Positions 1-8,855 of a stretch of 34,338 nt of DNA are shown here, piece by piece (the first letter of the stretch is position 1; each line of letters begins with the position of its first letter). Under the pieces are notes generated by a model. It saw only the letters and a program-made list of their open reading frames with translations, was not told where the DNA came from and searched no databases. Origin of the DNA: CAYZMH01 sp964479445 (lineage in GTDB: Bacteria > Bacteroidota > Bacteroidia > Bacteroidales > GCA-2748055); assembly GCA_964479445.1 (NCBI GenBank), contig CAYZMH010000024.1, positions 1 to 34,338 on the forward strand, in the 5' to 3' direction. A program made the translations under genes and the position numbers.

Positions 1-360
1 TTTCGCATACTCAACCCAGGTCTCTTTATACACCGCGTTGATGCTGGCGATCATGGGCACCGATACACTCTCTTTCGCCTGGCGGAGGTTATAGAGATGC
101 TCCTTTGGTCCGCCATGCTCAATGTTGGGAAACAGGTTGATCATTTCGGCGTGCCGCTCGTCGTAGGCATCCATCTTATTGTCCATATCGTAGCTTTCCA
201 GCTGGATCTGTTCCTCGAAAATGGATTTATACACGATGGCACCAATGCCGGCATCTTCTGCTTTTTTCAGGTTATCGGTGTTGTTTACAAAATTGCTGGC
301 TCCGAGTATCAGGGGATTCTTGAGTGTTAGCCCCATGTGTTTCGTAGTAAGATTTGCCAT
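1..360 (-). CDS. Dihydroorotate dehydrogenase-like flavoprotein, N-terminal part
   Basis: The first 120 residues of a minus-strand gene that continues beyond base 1. Translation from the ATG at 360 gives a typical class 1 DHODH-like barrel start: residues about 8-22 contain NPLILGAS, followed by NTDNLKKAEDAGIGAIVYKS, the first strand-helix-strand of an FMN-binding TIM barrel, and later VPMIASINAV. In Bacteroidota this family is usually annotated as dihydroorotate dehydrogenase-like protein; it is related to PyrD but its substrate is not firmly established, so a role in pyrimidine synthesis is only a possibility. The gene is divergent from comEC, with 135 bp between the two starts. The C-terminal catalytic and FMN-phosphate-binding half is outside the window, so completeness cannot be judged. 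Confidence 0.82.
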   Translation of the reverse strand, partial: MANLTTKHMGLTLKNPLILGASNFVNNTDNLKKAEDAGIGAIVYKSIFEEQIQLESYDMDNKMDAYDERHAEMINLFPNIEHGGPKEHLYNLRQAKESVSVPMIASINAVYKETWVEYAK

Positions 361-495
361 GTTGTACAGGGTTTTTTTATGATTTTATTCGTTTCAATGT
401 ACCTAATAAACTTGCGAAAAGGGTAAAAAGTTCACGCATTATCTTTAAAACTGCCGATAAAATCCCGGCTCGTCGCATAAATATAATAAAAACCA

Positions 496-2739
496 ATGAG
501 ATCTCCCGGAAAAGATCTCCGGACGGTTCCGGTGCTGCGTGCGCTGATTCCCTTTATCACCGGCATTGTACTTGCCCCGTTGATTCCCGGTCAGTTGACC
601 TGTACCCATGCAGCCGTTTTTTTACTCCCGCTTCTCCTGCTGGCAGGCCTTGTGCTGCATCGCAGCGGTTCACGGAAACCGGTTCACGGGTATCTCTTTT
701 TTGCAGTCATGTTTCTTGCGTTTGTCTGCCTGGGGTTCTGGCGTACGCGGAACGAACCGCGAGGTTACTCCCCGCTGCCAGCTGGCAGGAATGTGGTGCT
801 CACAGGGAGTATCCCGGAGGAGCCGGAAAAACGGACCCGCGGGTACAGGGTCAGGCTTCGCCTGGAGGGAGTGGTGACCCCAGACCATTATTCCCTTGCG
901 GAAGGGAACCTGCTGGTATACCTGCCGGGGGATACCAGCACAGAGGGGATTGATTCCGGAAGCCGACTTAATAACCGGTCGGACGGTACGAAAGAGGAAG
1001 GGTGCGCTATCGTTAATGAGAGCGGGCAAACCACAGGTGTATTGGCGGCACTTCCCCGGACGGGCGAGCGGTGGATGGTGGCAGGTGCACCCCGGCAGAT
1101 CAGCAACAGCGGTAACCCCGGGGAATTTGATTACGCCGGTTACATGCGCCGCCGCAATACCGGGTATCTCCTCTTTGTGGAGGATCCTCACCATTTCAGG
1201 CGCCTTTCGGGGCCTTCGTCCAACTTTACCTTTGCTGCGAGAAAGATCGCGGCCCGGATCCAGTCGCACTGGCCCGCTGATGTACCGGAGTATGCGGTGC
1301 TGAGGGCGATTACCCTGGGCAATAAGACGGCGCTTCCCGACCGCATCCGCGATCATTTTGCCGGGGCTGGGGCGATGCATATTCTGGCCGTATCGGGATT
1401 GCACGTGGGCATTATCTGGTATGTAATGACCCTGCTGATCAGGTTACCGGTTCACCTGCCTTTTTTCCGGATCCTGAAACCCCTTATGGTTATCGGGGTG
1501 CTCTGGTTTTACGCCGGTATCACCGGGTTCAGTGCCTCGGTCACACGCTCGGTATTCATGTTCTCGCTTCTCACTCTTGCCAGGCTCACAGGGCGCGACA
1601 GCCAGGTGCTCAATACGCTCTTTCTCTCGGCGCTGGTGTTGCTGTGGCTTGATCCGGGCCGCATCCATGAGCCAGGTTTCCAGCTCTCCTATGCCGCAGT
1701 AACCGGGATCGTCACCCTCCATCCGTACCTTACCCGCCGGCTGCGGCCACGCAGCAGGCTGCTCCGCTGGGTGGTTGACCTGGTTGGGGTATCGGTTGCC
1801 GCCCAGCTGGCTACCTTTTCGCTCACCCTGCTCTATTTTCACCAGTTTCCGGTCTATTTTATCCTTACCAATCTGCTGGTAATTCCCCTGGTCACTCTGT
1901 TGCTTGCCGGATTCGTGCTCTTTTCCCCGGCCCTGATCCTGGAGCTTGAACCGGAATTTTTCTCCGGTTTGCTCCGCATCCCGGCAGCGCTCCTGACGCG
2001 CATTGTGGAGGCAATTGCCCGGTTGCCCGGTGCGGTGCTGGATCCGGTCGCCCTCTCGCCTTCGGGGGCGGTGTTATGGGGATTGCTGCTTCTGCTGGTT
2101 ATCCTCTCGCTCTCCTACCGGCGGATCAAGTACTACGCGGCCATGATCGCGACGGGTTCACTGCTTTTGCTGAACAGTGCCAGGCTGGAGGTGGGATTAC
2201 AGGGGGAGTGCATGGTGCAGCTTTACCATTTCCGGGGCAGCACGTTGATTTCGGAGCGCGGAGAGGGGGTGCTCCGGTTCTACCATTTCAATTGGAGCGG
2301 GAAGGAGCAGCCCTATCTTGAACAGTATATCCGGGAGCATGATCTGCGGCGGGGCAGGCGCGATCCGCCGTTGGTGCATGTAATGACCAAATCCGACACT
2401 GTCGGCACCCGGCATGGGCGGGCAGAGCGGCTGAGTGAATCCTGCTGGAGTGTGGAGACCGGTGCCGGGGAGGTGCTGGTGCTTTCCTACGGGTATGACC
2501 CGGCGGCCCGGGAACTGACCGCAATGGGGGAGTGGGATATGATCGTGGTGGCGGATCACCACCCGCTGGAATGGACCCTGGAAGGAGAGGAGGTTTCCGG
2601 GATGTTGTTCCTTTCCGACGGATCGGGATACGAGGGGTATGAAAAAAACTGGATAGATCTTACCGAAATGCTGCACCGCACCGCAGTTTCGGGTCCGTAC
2701 CGGGTTTACAGGGAAAGGAACGAACAGGCGATGAAGTGA
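496..2739 (+). CDS. comEC: ComEC/Rec2 family DNA internalisation channel
   Basis: A 747-residue polytopic membrane protein of the ComEC/Rec2 family, which forms the inner-membrane channel for single-stranded DNA during natural transformation. The N-terminus has three hydrophobic segments (residues about 10-85), then a soluble DUF4131/OB-like region (about 95-245), then the Competence domain. The hallmark HILAVSGLHVG starts near residue 295 and is followed by many membrane helices to about residue 560. The C-terminal soluble part (about 565-747) shows no HxHxDH metallo-beta-lactamase motif, unlike full-length ComEC of Firmicutes and Proteobacteria; Bacteroidota forms often lack it. The ATG at 496 is the first start upstream of the first hydrophobic segment. 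The gene stands alone, divergent from the DHODH-like gene and followed by trkA. Function in transformation is inferred from the family; no other competence gene is in view. Confidence 0.9.
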   Translation: MRSPGKDLRTVPVLRALIPFITGIVLAPLIPGQLTCTHAAVFLLPLLLLAGLVLHRSGSRKPVHGYLFFAVMFLAFVCLGFWRTRNEPRGYSPLPAGRNVVLTGSIPEEPEKRTRGYRVRLRLEGVVTPDHYSLAEGNLLVYLPGDTSTEGIDSGSRLNNRSDGTKEEGCAIVNESGQTTGVLAALPRTGERWMVAGAPRQISNSGNPGEFDYAGYMRRRNTGYLLFVEDPHHFRRLSGPSSNFTFAARKIAARIQSHWPADVPEYAVLRAITLGNKTALPDRIRDHFAGAGAMHILAVSGLHVGIIWYVMTLLIRLPVHLPFFRILKPLMVIGVLWFYAGITGFSASVTRSVFMFSLLTLARLTGRDSQVLNTLFLSALVLLWLDPGRIHEPGFQLSYAAVTGIVTLHPYLTRRLRPRSRLLRWVVDLVGVSVAAQLATFSLTLLYFHQFPVYFILTNLLVIPLVTLLLAGFVLFSPALILELEPEFFSGLLRIPAALLTRIVEAIARLPGAVLDPVALSPSGAVLWGLLLLLVILSLSYRRIKYYAAMIATGSLLLLNSARLEVGLQGECMVQLYHFRGSTLISERGEGVLRFYHFNWSGKEQPYLEQYIREHDLRRGRRDPPLVHVMTKSDTVGTRHGRAERLSESCWSVETGAGEVLVLSYGYDPAARELTAMGEWDMIVVADHHPLEWTLEGEEVSGMLFLSDGSGYEGYEKNWIDLTEMLHRTAVSGPYRVYRERNEQAMK

Positions 2740-2822
2740 TTTCCACCGCAATGGGTCCGTTCCGGGTAACCGGGGGAATGATTGAAGCGATGGGTGGAAA
2801 AAGTTGAGAAAGGTTTCGTCTG

Positions 2823-2852
2823 TTTGAAAGATTATCTGTTATTTTACCTTTT
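2823..2852 (+). promoter_or_regulatory. Putative sigma-70 promoter of trkAH
   Basis: TTTG at 2823-2826 is followed after 18 nt by TACCTTTT at 2845-2852, a 7/8 match to the Bacteroidota -7 element TAnnTTTG. The predicted start lies about 10-15 nt upstream of the trkA ATG at 2871. Confidence 0.5.
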
Positions 2853-2870
2853 CATTCTACATGATCCGAT

Positions 2871-4211
2871 ATGAGAATCATTATTGCCGGAGCAGGTGAA
2901 GTGGGAGGGCATCTGGCCAAGATGCTCAGCAATGAGAATCACGATATCATTGTGATCGATAATGATCCGGACCGCCTGAAGGCGGTGGGGGGCAGCCTGG
3001 ATATCATGCCCATGGAGGGGAACGCCAACTCGATCAGTATATTGAAGGAGTCGAAGGTGAGCAAGGCGGACCTGTTCATTGCGGTGACCTATTCGGAGGA
3101 TGTGAATATCAACAGCGCGATCCTCTCGAAGAAGCTGGGGGCGCGAAAGACCATTGCGCGGATTGATAACCAGGAGTACTTGCTGCCGGCCAACAAGGAG
3201 ATCTTCTCCACGCTGGGGATCGATTACATGATCTACCCTGAGAAGATCGCGGCCCGGGAGATCGTGGGGTTGCTGGCACAGACCGGCAGTACCGAGGTGG
3301 TGGAGTTTTCAGGCGGGAAGCTGCACATGTATGTGATCAGGCTGGATGCCGATGCTCCCATCATCAATAAATCGCTCAAGGAGATCGATCCGAGGAAAGA
3401 GTTTTTAGAGTTCCGGGCGGTGGCCATCACGCGGGGTGGTCTGACCATCATTCCCAGCGGGGATGATGTGTTCAAGCAGGGCGACCTGGTATATGTGATC
3501 AGCAGCAAGGCCGGGATGAAGGATCTGTTCAAGTATTCGGGCAAGCAGCAGTTCGAGGTGCGGAATATCATGATCCTGGGCGGGAGCCGGATCGGGATGC
3601 GAACGGCCAAGGACCTGGGGAACCAGCACTACGTTAAGATGGTGGAGATTGACCGGCACAAGAGTTACAAGCTTTCCAATATTCTCAATAATACCCTGGT
3701 GATCAACGGGGACGGAACCGACATGGAGTTGCTCAAACAGGAGGGGCTGGAGAAGATGGATGCGTTCATCGCGGTGACCGGGAAGTCGGACACCAACATC
3801 CTGTCGTGCCTGCTGGCCAAGCACATGGGGGTGAAGCGTACCATTGCCGAGGTGGAGAATATGGATTACATTCACCTGGCGGAGAATATCGGGGTGGATA
3901 CCATTATTAATAAGAAGCTGATCACCGCCAGCCGGATTTTCCGTTTTACCATGAGCGAGGAGGTATCCTCGATCAAGTGTCTGACCGGAACCGACGCCGA
4001 GGTGATGGAGTTCGTAGTGAAGCCCGGTTCGCGGGCCACCAAGGGGAAGGTGAAAGAAATTAAATTTCCTGATGCGGCGATCATCGGCGGGGTGGTGCGT
4101 GGAAAGAACAGTTTCATTGTCCACGGCGAGAGTCAGATCAAGCCTTACGACCGGGTAGTGGTGTTTGCCCTGCCGTCGGAGATCCATACCATCGGAAAAT
4201 TCTTTAATTAA
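2871..4211 (+). CDS. trkA: Trk potassium uptake regulatory subunit TrkA
   Basis: A 446-residue cytoplasmic NAD-binding gating subunit of the Trk/Ktr potassium transporter. It has the tandem layout TrkA-N, TrkA-C, TrkA-N, TrkA-C, matching the usual length of about 450. The first Rossmann fold starts at residue 2 with IIAGAGEVGGHLAKML and ends its second strand with an acidic residue (VIDND). The second fold starts near residue 230 (IMILGGSRIGMRTAKDL), followed by MVEIDR. Both halves carry the GDGTD/EGNAN-type strand. trkH starts 9 nt after the stop, so the pair is a single transcription unit that assembles as a membrane complex. The second fold has GGSRIG in place of the classical GxGxxG, so nucleotide binding may be confined mainly to the first half; this is inference. 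Confidence 0.95.
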   Translation: MRIIIAGAGEVGGHLAKMLSNENHDIIVIDNDPDRLKAVGGSLDIMPMEGNANSISILKESKVSKADLFIAVTYSEDVNINSAILSKKLGARKTIARIDNQEYLLPANKEIFSTLGIDYMIYPEKIAAREIVGLLAQTGSTEVVEFSGGKLHMYVIRLDADAPIINKSLKEIDPRKEFLEFRAVAITRGGLTIIPSGDDVFKQGDLVYVISSKAGMKDLFKYSGKQQFEVRNIMILGGSRIGMRTAKDLGNQHYVKMVEIDRHKSYKLSNILNNTLVINGDGTDMELLKQEGLEKMDAFIAVTGKSDTNILSCLLAKHMGVKRTIAEVENMDYIHLAENIGVDTIINKKLITASRIFRFTMSEEVSSIKCLTGTDAEVMEFVVKPGSRATKGKVKEIKFPDAAIIGGVVRGKNSFIVHGESQIKPYDRVVVFALPSEIHTIGKFFN

Positions 4212-4220
4212 GAATACCGG

Positions 4221-5669
4221 ATGCCGAATCCCAAGACAACCATACGGATCCTGAGTCTGCTGCTGATGATCGAGGGCTTCTGTATGTGGCTGACCATCCC
4301 GGTGACCCTGATCTACCGGGAGTCCGGTCTTTTTGCCTTCCTGGTTTCCGGGGGGATCACCGCGCTTACCGGGTTTACCGGTTACTTTTTCACCCGGAAG
4401 GCGCACCTGGAGGTGACCAAGCGGGATGCCTATGTGATCGTTACCTCGGGATGGACGCTGTTCTCATTGTTCGGAACCCTGCCATTTCTGATCAGCGGAG
4501 CGATCCCCAATTTCACCAACGCATTTTTTGAGACCATATCGGGGTTCACCACCACCGGGGCCTCCATATTGAACGACATTGAGTCGCTGTCGCACGGAAT
4601 CCTGTTTTGGCGGAGTCTGACCCAGTGGCTGGGGGGAATGGGGATCATCGTCCTTTCGTTGGTGATCCTGCCGGTGCTGGGGATAGGCGGCATGCAGCTT
4701 TTTGTTGCCGAGGTACCCGGACCCACTCCGGATAAGCTGCATCCGCGTGTCAAGGAGACCGCCAAGCGGCTCTGGAGCATTTACGTGATTTTTACCGCGG
4801 CGGAGATCCTGTTGCTCTGGCTGGGGGATATGAACCTGTTTGATGCGGTGTGTCACTCGTTCACCACCATGGCCACCGGCGGGTATTCCACCAAACAGGC
4901 CAGCATTGCTTACTGGGATTCTCCCTATATTCATTACGTGATCACGCTGTTCATGTTCCTGGCCGGAACCAATTTCTCGCTCTCCTACTTTGCCCTTCAC
5001 CTGCGTTTCCAAAAGGTATTCAGGAACGAGGAGTTCAAGTATTACCTGGGGTTCGTGGTGGGATTCACATTGCTGATCTCCCTGGGATTGTATTTCCATG
5101 AAGGGCTGGGCCCGGAACGGTCGTTCAGGGAATCGATCTTCCAGGTGGTATCGATTATAACCACCACCGGGTATGTAACCGCGGATTACATGGCGTGGGT
5201 ACCGGCACTTACCGTGTTGATCTTCGTGCTGATGTTTTTCGGGGGATCGGGAGGTTCAACCGGGGGCGGACCCAAGATCATGCGCATAATGATCCTGTTG
5301 AAGAACAGCACCCAGGAGTTAAAAAGGCTGATCCATCCCAATGCGGTAATCCCGGTGCGGATCAACAAGTCGGCGGTGGAGGGAGAAGTGGTCACCAATG
5401 TGCTGGCGTTTATCGCGCTTTACGGGGTGATAGCCATTATCAGTATGATCATCATGTCGGCGCTGGGGTGTGATTTTGAAACCTCCATCGGATCGGTGGC
5501 AGCCACCCTGGGCAATATTGGTCCGGGTATCGGCGGAGTGGGTCCGGTTGAGAACTACGCCGACCTGGGTGGTGTGGCCAAGTGGTTTCTTTCGCTGTTG
5601 ATGCTCGTGGGCCGGTTGGAGTTGTTCACCGTGCTGATCCTTTTCTCGCCTGCTTTCTGGAAAAATTGA
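4221..5669 (+). CDS. trkH: Trk potassium transporter membrane subunit TrkH
   Basis: A 482-residue integral membrane protein of the TrkH/KtrB superfamily, the potassium-conducting subunit that works with TrkA. Four pore-loop selectivity segments are visible in order: SGFTTTGAS, TTMATGGYS, ITTTGYVTAD and LGNIGPG. Each has the central glycine expected of the four MPM repeats. Length matches the family (about 480). It starts 9 nt after trkA and no promoter is seen between them. In a Bacteroidota cell this system maintains potassium and turgor, and it is common in marine or saline lineages. No clear intrinsic terminator follows it; the 226-bp gap downstream instead carries a promoter candidate for the sugar transporter. 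Confidence 0.95.
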   Translation: MPNPKTTIRILSLLLMIEGFCMWLTIPVTLIYRESGLFAFLVSGGITALTGFTGYFFTRKAHLEVTKRDAYVIVTSGWTLFSLFGTLPFLISGAIPNFTNAFFETISGFTTTGASILNDIESLSHGILFWRSLTQWLGGMGIIVLSLVILPVLGIGGMQLFVAEVPGPTPDKLHPRVKETAKRLWSIYVIFTAAEILLLWLGDMNLFDAVCHSFTTMATGGYSTKQASIAYWDSPYIHYVITLFMFLAGTNFSLSYFALHLRFQKVFRNEEFKYYLGFVVGFTLLISLGLYFHEGLGPERSFRESIFQVVSIITTTGYVTADYMAWVPALTVLIFVLMFFGGSGGSTGGGPKIMRIMILLKNSTQELKRLIHPNAVIPVRINKSAVEGEVVTNVLAFIALYGVIAIISMIIMSALGCDFETSIGSVAATLGNIGPGIGGVGPVENYADLGGVAKWFLSLLMLVGRLELFTVLILFSPAFWKN

Positions 5670-5763
5670 CCGGATCCTGGTTTACCGGATTAAACAAGGC
5701 GGGCAGGGCGGTGATTTTTCGTTCCGCGTAAGTGATATGACCCATAAATGCATGATTTGTACA

Positions 5764-5794
5764 TTTCAGGAGTGGTTGGATTGGATTATTTTTG
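5764..5794 (+). promoter_or_regulatory. Putative promoter of the FucP-like transporter
   Basis: TATTTTTG at 5787-5794 is an exact TAnnTTTG match. TTTC at 5764-5767 lies 19 nt upstream as a 3/4 match to the -33 TTTG. The 5' UTR would be about 95 nt, with no recognised regulatory element in it. Confidence 0.4.
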
Positions 5795-5895
5795 GGTTTT
5801 TGCGCAGTGGCATTTAGAAACACGAGAAGGTACGGCGAGATCCCGGAGACCACGTGAAGTTAAGCTTCGAACCTGTAAACATTAACTGAACAGCG

Positions 5896-7203
5896 ATGAC
5901 AGATCACAAAACGCCCCTGGTGGAGCGAAAGAATCTTCTCCCTTTTATTTTGGTTACCAGTTTGTTTGCCCTATGGGGTTTTGCAAATGACATCACCAAT
6001 CCCATGGTGGCGGCATTCCGGACCGTACTGGAGATATCCAATGCCCGGGCGGCGCTGATCCAGCTTGCCTTTTACGGGGGGTATGCTACCATGGCCATTC
6101 CGGCTGCACTTTTTGTGCAACGGTATAACTACAAGAAGGGGATCCTGCTGGGGTTGGCCCTCTATGCGGTGGGCGCGCTGCTTTTCTGGCCGGCAGCCCG
6201 GTATGAGGAGTTTGGTTTTTTCCTGGTATCGCTCTATATATTGACGTTCGGACTGGCGTTTTTAGAGACTACAGCCAATCCGTTTATTCTCTCCCTGGGA
6301 AGCCGGAAGAATGCCACCCAGCGGCTCAACCTGGCCCAGGCTTTCAACCCGGTGGGATCGTTGCTGGGAATGTTCGTGGCATCGCGGGTGATCCTGGATG
6401 CCCTGGGGTCGGATGAGCGCAATGCGGCCGGTGAATTGATCTTCCCCAGGCTGGACGAAGCTGCCAAGGCTGCTATCCGGACCAATGACCTGATGATTAT
6501 CCGGGATCCTTACGTGATCCTTGGACTGGTAGTGATTGCCATGTTCATCCTCATTGCAGTGGTAAAAATGCCCTCCACCGGTCATGCCGAACGGATCAGG
6601 CCCGGGGAGTCGTTCAAACGGCTGGGGCGTACGAAGGTTTACCGGGAAGGGGTGGTGGCCCAGGTGTTTTATGTAGCGACACAGATTATGTGCTGGACCT
6701 TTATCATCCAGTACGCCGAGCGACTGGGAATTGACAAGGCCACGGCACAGCTCTACAATATGGTGGCCATGGGCCTGTTCCTGTCCAGTCGTTTTCTGAG
6801 CACCCTGCTGATGAAATACATCAATCCGCGGCAACTGCTCATGTTTTTTGCGTTTGGCGGGATGCTGACCATTACCGGGGTGATGCTGCTGCAGGGGATG
6901 GTCGGACTTTACTGCCTGGTGCTTACCTCGGCATTCATGTCCTTGATGTTCCCGACCATTTACGGGATTGCGCTGCGGGATATACGGCCCCAGGACGCCA
7001 GCCTTGGGGCGGCCGGACTGGTAATGGCTATTGTTGGCGGGGCACTTATGCCGCCGCTGCAGGGTGCCATTATTGACCTGGGCCGCGTGGGTCCGCTTCC
7101 GGCGGAAAACGCTTCCTTCATTCTGCCGTTTATCTGTTTCCTGGTGATCAGTATTTATGGCTACCGGTCCTACAAAGGGCTGAATGGTGCAACCGGTTCA
7201 TAA
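5896..7203 (+). CDS. FucP-type MFS sugar:H+ symporter
   Basis: A 435-residue major facilitator of the L-fucose:H+ symporter (FucP/GluP) family with about 12 hydrophobic segments. The start LLPFILVTSLFALWGFANDITNPM is characteristic: FucP homologues share the FFxWGFANxxTNxxV pattern at helix 1. The family segment LAFLETTANPFILSLG followed by RLNLAQAFNPVGSLLG is also present. These residues line the sugar and proton path in E. coli FucP. Likely substrates are fucose, glucose, galactose or related hexoses; the sequence does not settle which. No catabolic genes flank it, so the usual context clue is missing. It is monocistronic by position and ends 118 bp from the convergent YrdC-family gene. Confidence 0.88.
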   Translation: MTDHKTPLVERKNLLPFILVTSLFALWGFANDITNPMVAAFRTVLEISNARAALIQLAFYGGYATMAIPAALFVQRYNYKKGILLGLALYAVGALLFWPAARYEEFGFFLVSLYILTFGLAFLETTANPFILSLGSRKNATQRLNLAQAFNPVGSLLGMFVASRVILDALGSDERNAAGELIFPRLDEAAKAAIRTNDLMIIRDPYVILGLVVIAMFILIAVVKMPSTGHAERIRPGESFKRLGRTKVYREGVVAQVFYVATQIMCWTFIIQYAERLGIDKATAQLYNMVAMGLFLSSRFLSTLLMKYINPRQLLMFFAFGGMLTITGVMLLQGMVGLYCLVLTSAFMSLMFPTIYGIALRDIRPQDASLGAAGLVMAIVGGALMPPLQGAIIDLGRVGPLPAENASFILPFICFLVISIYGYRSYKGLNGATGS

Positions 7204-7321
7204 TACCCCGGGGATGAGCCAGGCAGCTCTCCGGCCGCTGGATGCAGAAGGGCAGGGAGTGTTCCGGCAAGGGACAGGATATGCAAAGCTGCTGCCGGGA
7301 GCTGGATGTGTCTTGTTATGG

Positions 7322-7933
7322 TTAATCCACTTCGCCGAGGCCTTCGCGGACCATCCAGATCTCGTCCCCGGTGCAATCCAGGATCGTGGAGGGTTTAATG
7401 CCTCCATACCCGCCGTCGATCACCAGGTCCACCAGGTTTTCGTACTCTTCATGGATCAGCTCGGGATCGGTGGGATATTCCAGGATCTCATCCTCCTCCT
7501 TGAGTGAAGTGGTGAGGATGGGGTGTCCCAGTCGTCTTACGATCTCCAGGATGATGTTATTGTCCGGAATCCGGATCCCCACCGTTTTCTTCTTGTTTTT
7601 AAGTAACCCGGGCACATTGGAGTTGGCGTCCAGGATAAAGGTGTAGGGTCCGGGCAGGTAGGCCTTCATCATTTTGAAAACCTCGTTTTTCAGAGGCCGT
7701 GCATAATCAGAGAGATGGCTCAAATCGGAACAGATAAAAGCAAAATTGGCTTTTTCAGGCTTGATCCCCTTGATCCGTGCCACCCGCTCAATAGCCCTCG
7801 GTTTAAAAATGTCGCATCCGATCCCGTAGACCGTGTCGGTGGGATAGATGATCACTCCCCCGCTTTGGAGAACCTCGATCACTTTTTCCACCTGTTTCGG
7901 GTTGGGATTCTCATCATACAATTTCAGCATCAT
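7322..7933 (-). CDS. L-threonylcarbamoyladenylate synthase (YrdC/Sua5 family)
   Basis: A 203-residue YrdC-domain protein. The family condenses threonine, bicarbonate and ATP to threonylcarbamoyl-AMP, the donor for the t6A37 modification of ANN-decoding tRNAs. The nucleotide-binding signature is clear: GGVIIYPTDTVYGIGCD at residues about 25-41, then RIKGIKPEKANFAFICSDLS, LPGPYTFIL and GIRIPDN. Length fits the short single-domain YrdC/TsaC form and lacks the Sua5 C-terminal domain. The frame stays open to 8032, but ATGATG at 7933 is chosen because a strong AGGAGG (bases 7941-7946, read on the minus strand) sits 7 nt upstream and because homology begins there. The YciO branch of this family is an alternative name. 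Confidence 0.9.
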   Translation of the reverse strand: MMLKLYDENPNPKQVEKVIEVLQSGGVIIYPTDTVYGIGCDIFKPRAIERVARIKGIKPEKANFAFICSDLSHLSDYARPLKNEVFKMMKAYLPGPYTFILDANSNVPGLLKNKKKTVGIRIPDNNIILEIVRRLGHPILTTSLKEEDEILEYPTDPELIHEEYENLVDLVIDGGYGGIKPSTILDCTGDEIWMVREGLGEVD

Positions 7934-7938
7934 ATCGC

Positions 7939-7949
7939 TTCCTCCTTTG
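7939..7949 (-). promoter_or_regulatory. Strong Shine-Dalgarno of the YrdC-family gene
   Basis: On the minus strand the sequence reads AAAGGAGGAA just before ATGATG, with 7 nt between AGGAGG and the first ATG. It decides the start codon, and it is unusually strong for a genome whose other genes have little or no SD. Confidence 0.75.
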
Positions 7950-8303
7950 ACATTCTGGTTTTCTGAACTGTTCGGGTCGGGGTGCCAGCTTGTAAATGTA
8001 CTTGAAAAAGCAATTTTTTTAGCAGAATTCAAAACAAAACGCGCATATGAAATCTTATTACAGGCGTAGTTGGGTTACATTCAGAGGTCTAACACGGTTT
8101 AATCAGATTAATGGATGGCGATTTCATGGTGTTCATTCGTTTGGAAAGAAGGGATTCTCATTTATGCAATGGCAAATAACTTGTATGATTGGAGCATGCA
8201 CCGTACATTGAGGGATAATTTTTACCATGCTGGTAACCGGAAGAGTTTGAAAAGTTAACCAGCATGCATCATTGATACGTATGTTCACCTGGAATCCCCT
8301 GCT
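7950..8303. other. 354-bp intergenic region between divergent genes
   Basis: This AT-richer stretch separates the YrdC-family gene (minus) from the GNAT gene (plus). A TAAATGTA box at 7993-8000 is a 7/8 match to the -7 element for the minus-strand gene but lacks a well placed -33. An imperfect inverted repeat lies at 8226-8266. A 54-codon ORF at 8047-8211 has no recognisable similarity. No RNA gene is seen. Confidence 0.6.
8226..8266. repeat. Imperfect inverted repeat upstream of the GNAT gene
   Basis: CATGCTGGT (8226-8234) pairs with ACCAGCATG (8258-8266). With one bulged A at 8257, AAC (8235-8237) pairs with GTT (8254-8256). The loop is 16 nt. No T-tract follows on either side, so it resembles a protein-binding site more than a terminator. 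It ends 37 nt before the GNAT ATG. Confidence 0.45.
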
Positions 8304-8855
8304 ATGGCATTAGCTCCCCATAGAATAGAAGGAAATGGCTACCTGTTGAGGCCCTTTAAGCCGGACGATGCGGAGAGCCTGGCACGTCATGCCAACAATG
8401 CGGCCATTGCCCGCCAGTTGCGGGATGAATTTCCCCATCCATACACGCTCAAAGATGCCCGGATGTTTATTGAGCGTACTTCACAGAAAATGCATGATAT
8501 CATATTCACTTTTGATATTCATGGGGAGGCGTGCGGGGGGATTGCCATAACCGGGATGAAAGATGTCTACCGGTTCAATGCCGAGATCGGCTACTGGTTG
8601 TCGGAGGCGCACTGGGGAAGGGGGATCATGACCGATGCGGTGGGAAGGATGGCGGACCTGGCGTTTCGATACCACTCGTGGACACGCCTTTTTGCGGGGG
8701 TTTTCAGCAGCAATGCTGGTTCCATGCGCGTGCTGGAGAAAAACGGATTCACCAGGGAGGCTATTCACCGCGGGGCGGTAAAGAAAGAGGGGGAGTACCT
8801 GGATGAGCTGGTATATGCCCTGCTTAAAAAGGACTGGAAAAGGCGGAGGGGATAA
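8304..8855 (+). CDS. GNAT family N-acetyltransferase (RimJ/RimL-like)
   Basis: A 183-residue acetyl-CoA-dependent N-acetyltransferase. It begins with the RimJ/RimL pattern IEGNGYLLRPFKPDDAESLARHANN. The middle holds EIGYWLSEAHWGRGIMTDAVGRM, whose W-G-R-G-I-M segment is the pyrophosphate-binding Q/RxxGxG/A loop of the fold. The C-terminal part, LFAGVFSSNAGSMRVLEKNGFTREA, is the conserved NxxSxxVLEKxGF motif. Members acetylate protein N-termini, small amines or antibiotics; the substrate cannot be told here. The gene is single, ends 116 bp from the convergent rhomboid gene, and has no clear SD before the ATG at 8304. Confidence 0.88.
   Translation: MALAPHRIEGNGYLLRPFKPDDAESLARHANNAAIARQLRDEFPHPYTLKDARMFIERTSQKMHDIIFTFDIHGEACGGIAITGMKDVYRFNAEIGYWLSEAHWGRGIMTDAVGRMADLAFRYHSWTRLFAGVFSSNAGSMRVLEKNGFTREAIHRGAVKKEGEYLDELVYALLKKDWKRRRG

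Noticed and set aside
2550..2570. DHHPLEW in the ComEC C-terminus as a remnant metallo-beta-lactamase motif.
   Set aside because: The spacing and partner histidines of HxHxDH are absent; it is probably coincidental.
8047..8211. 54-codon plus-strand ORF in the yrdC-GNAT spacer.
   Set aside because: It has no recognisable family, no SD or promoter, and an aromatic/basic-rich composition that looks random; kept only as a note.
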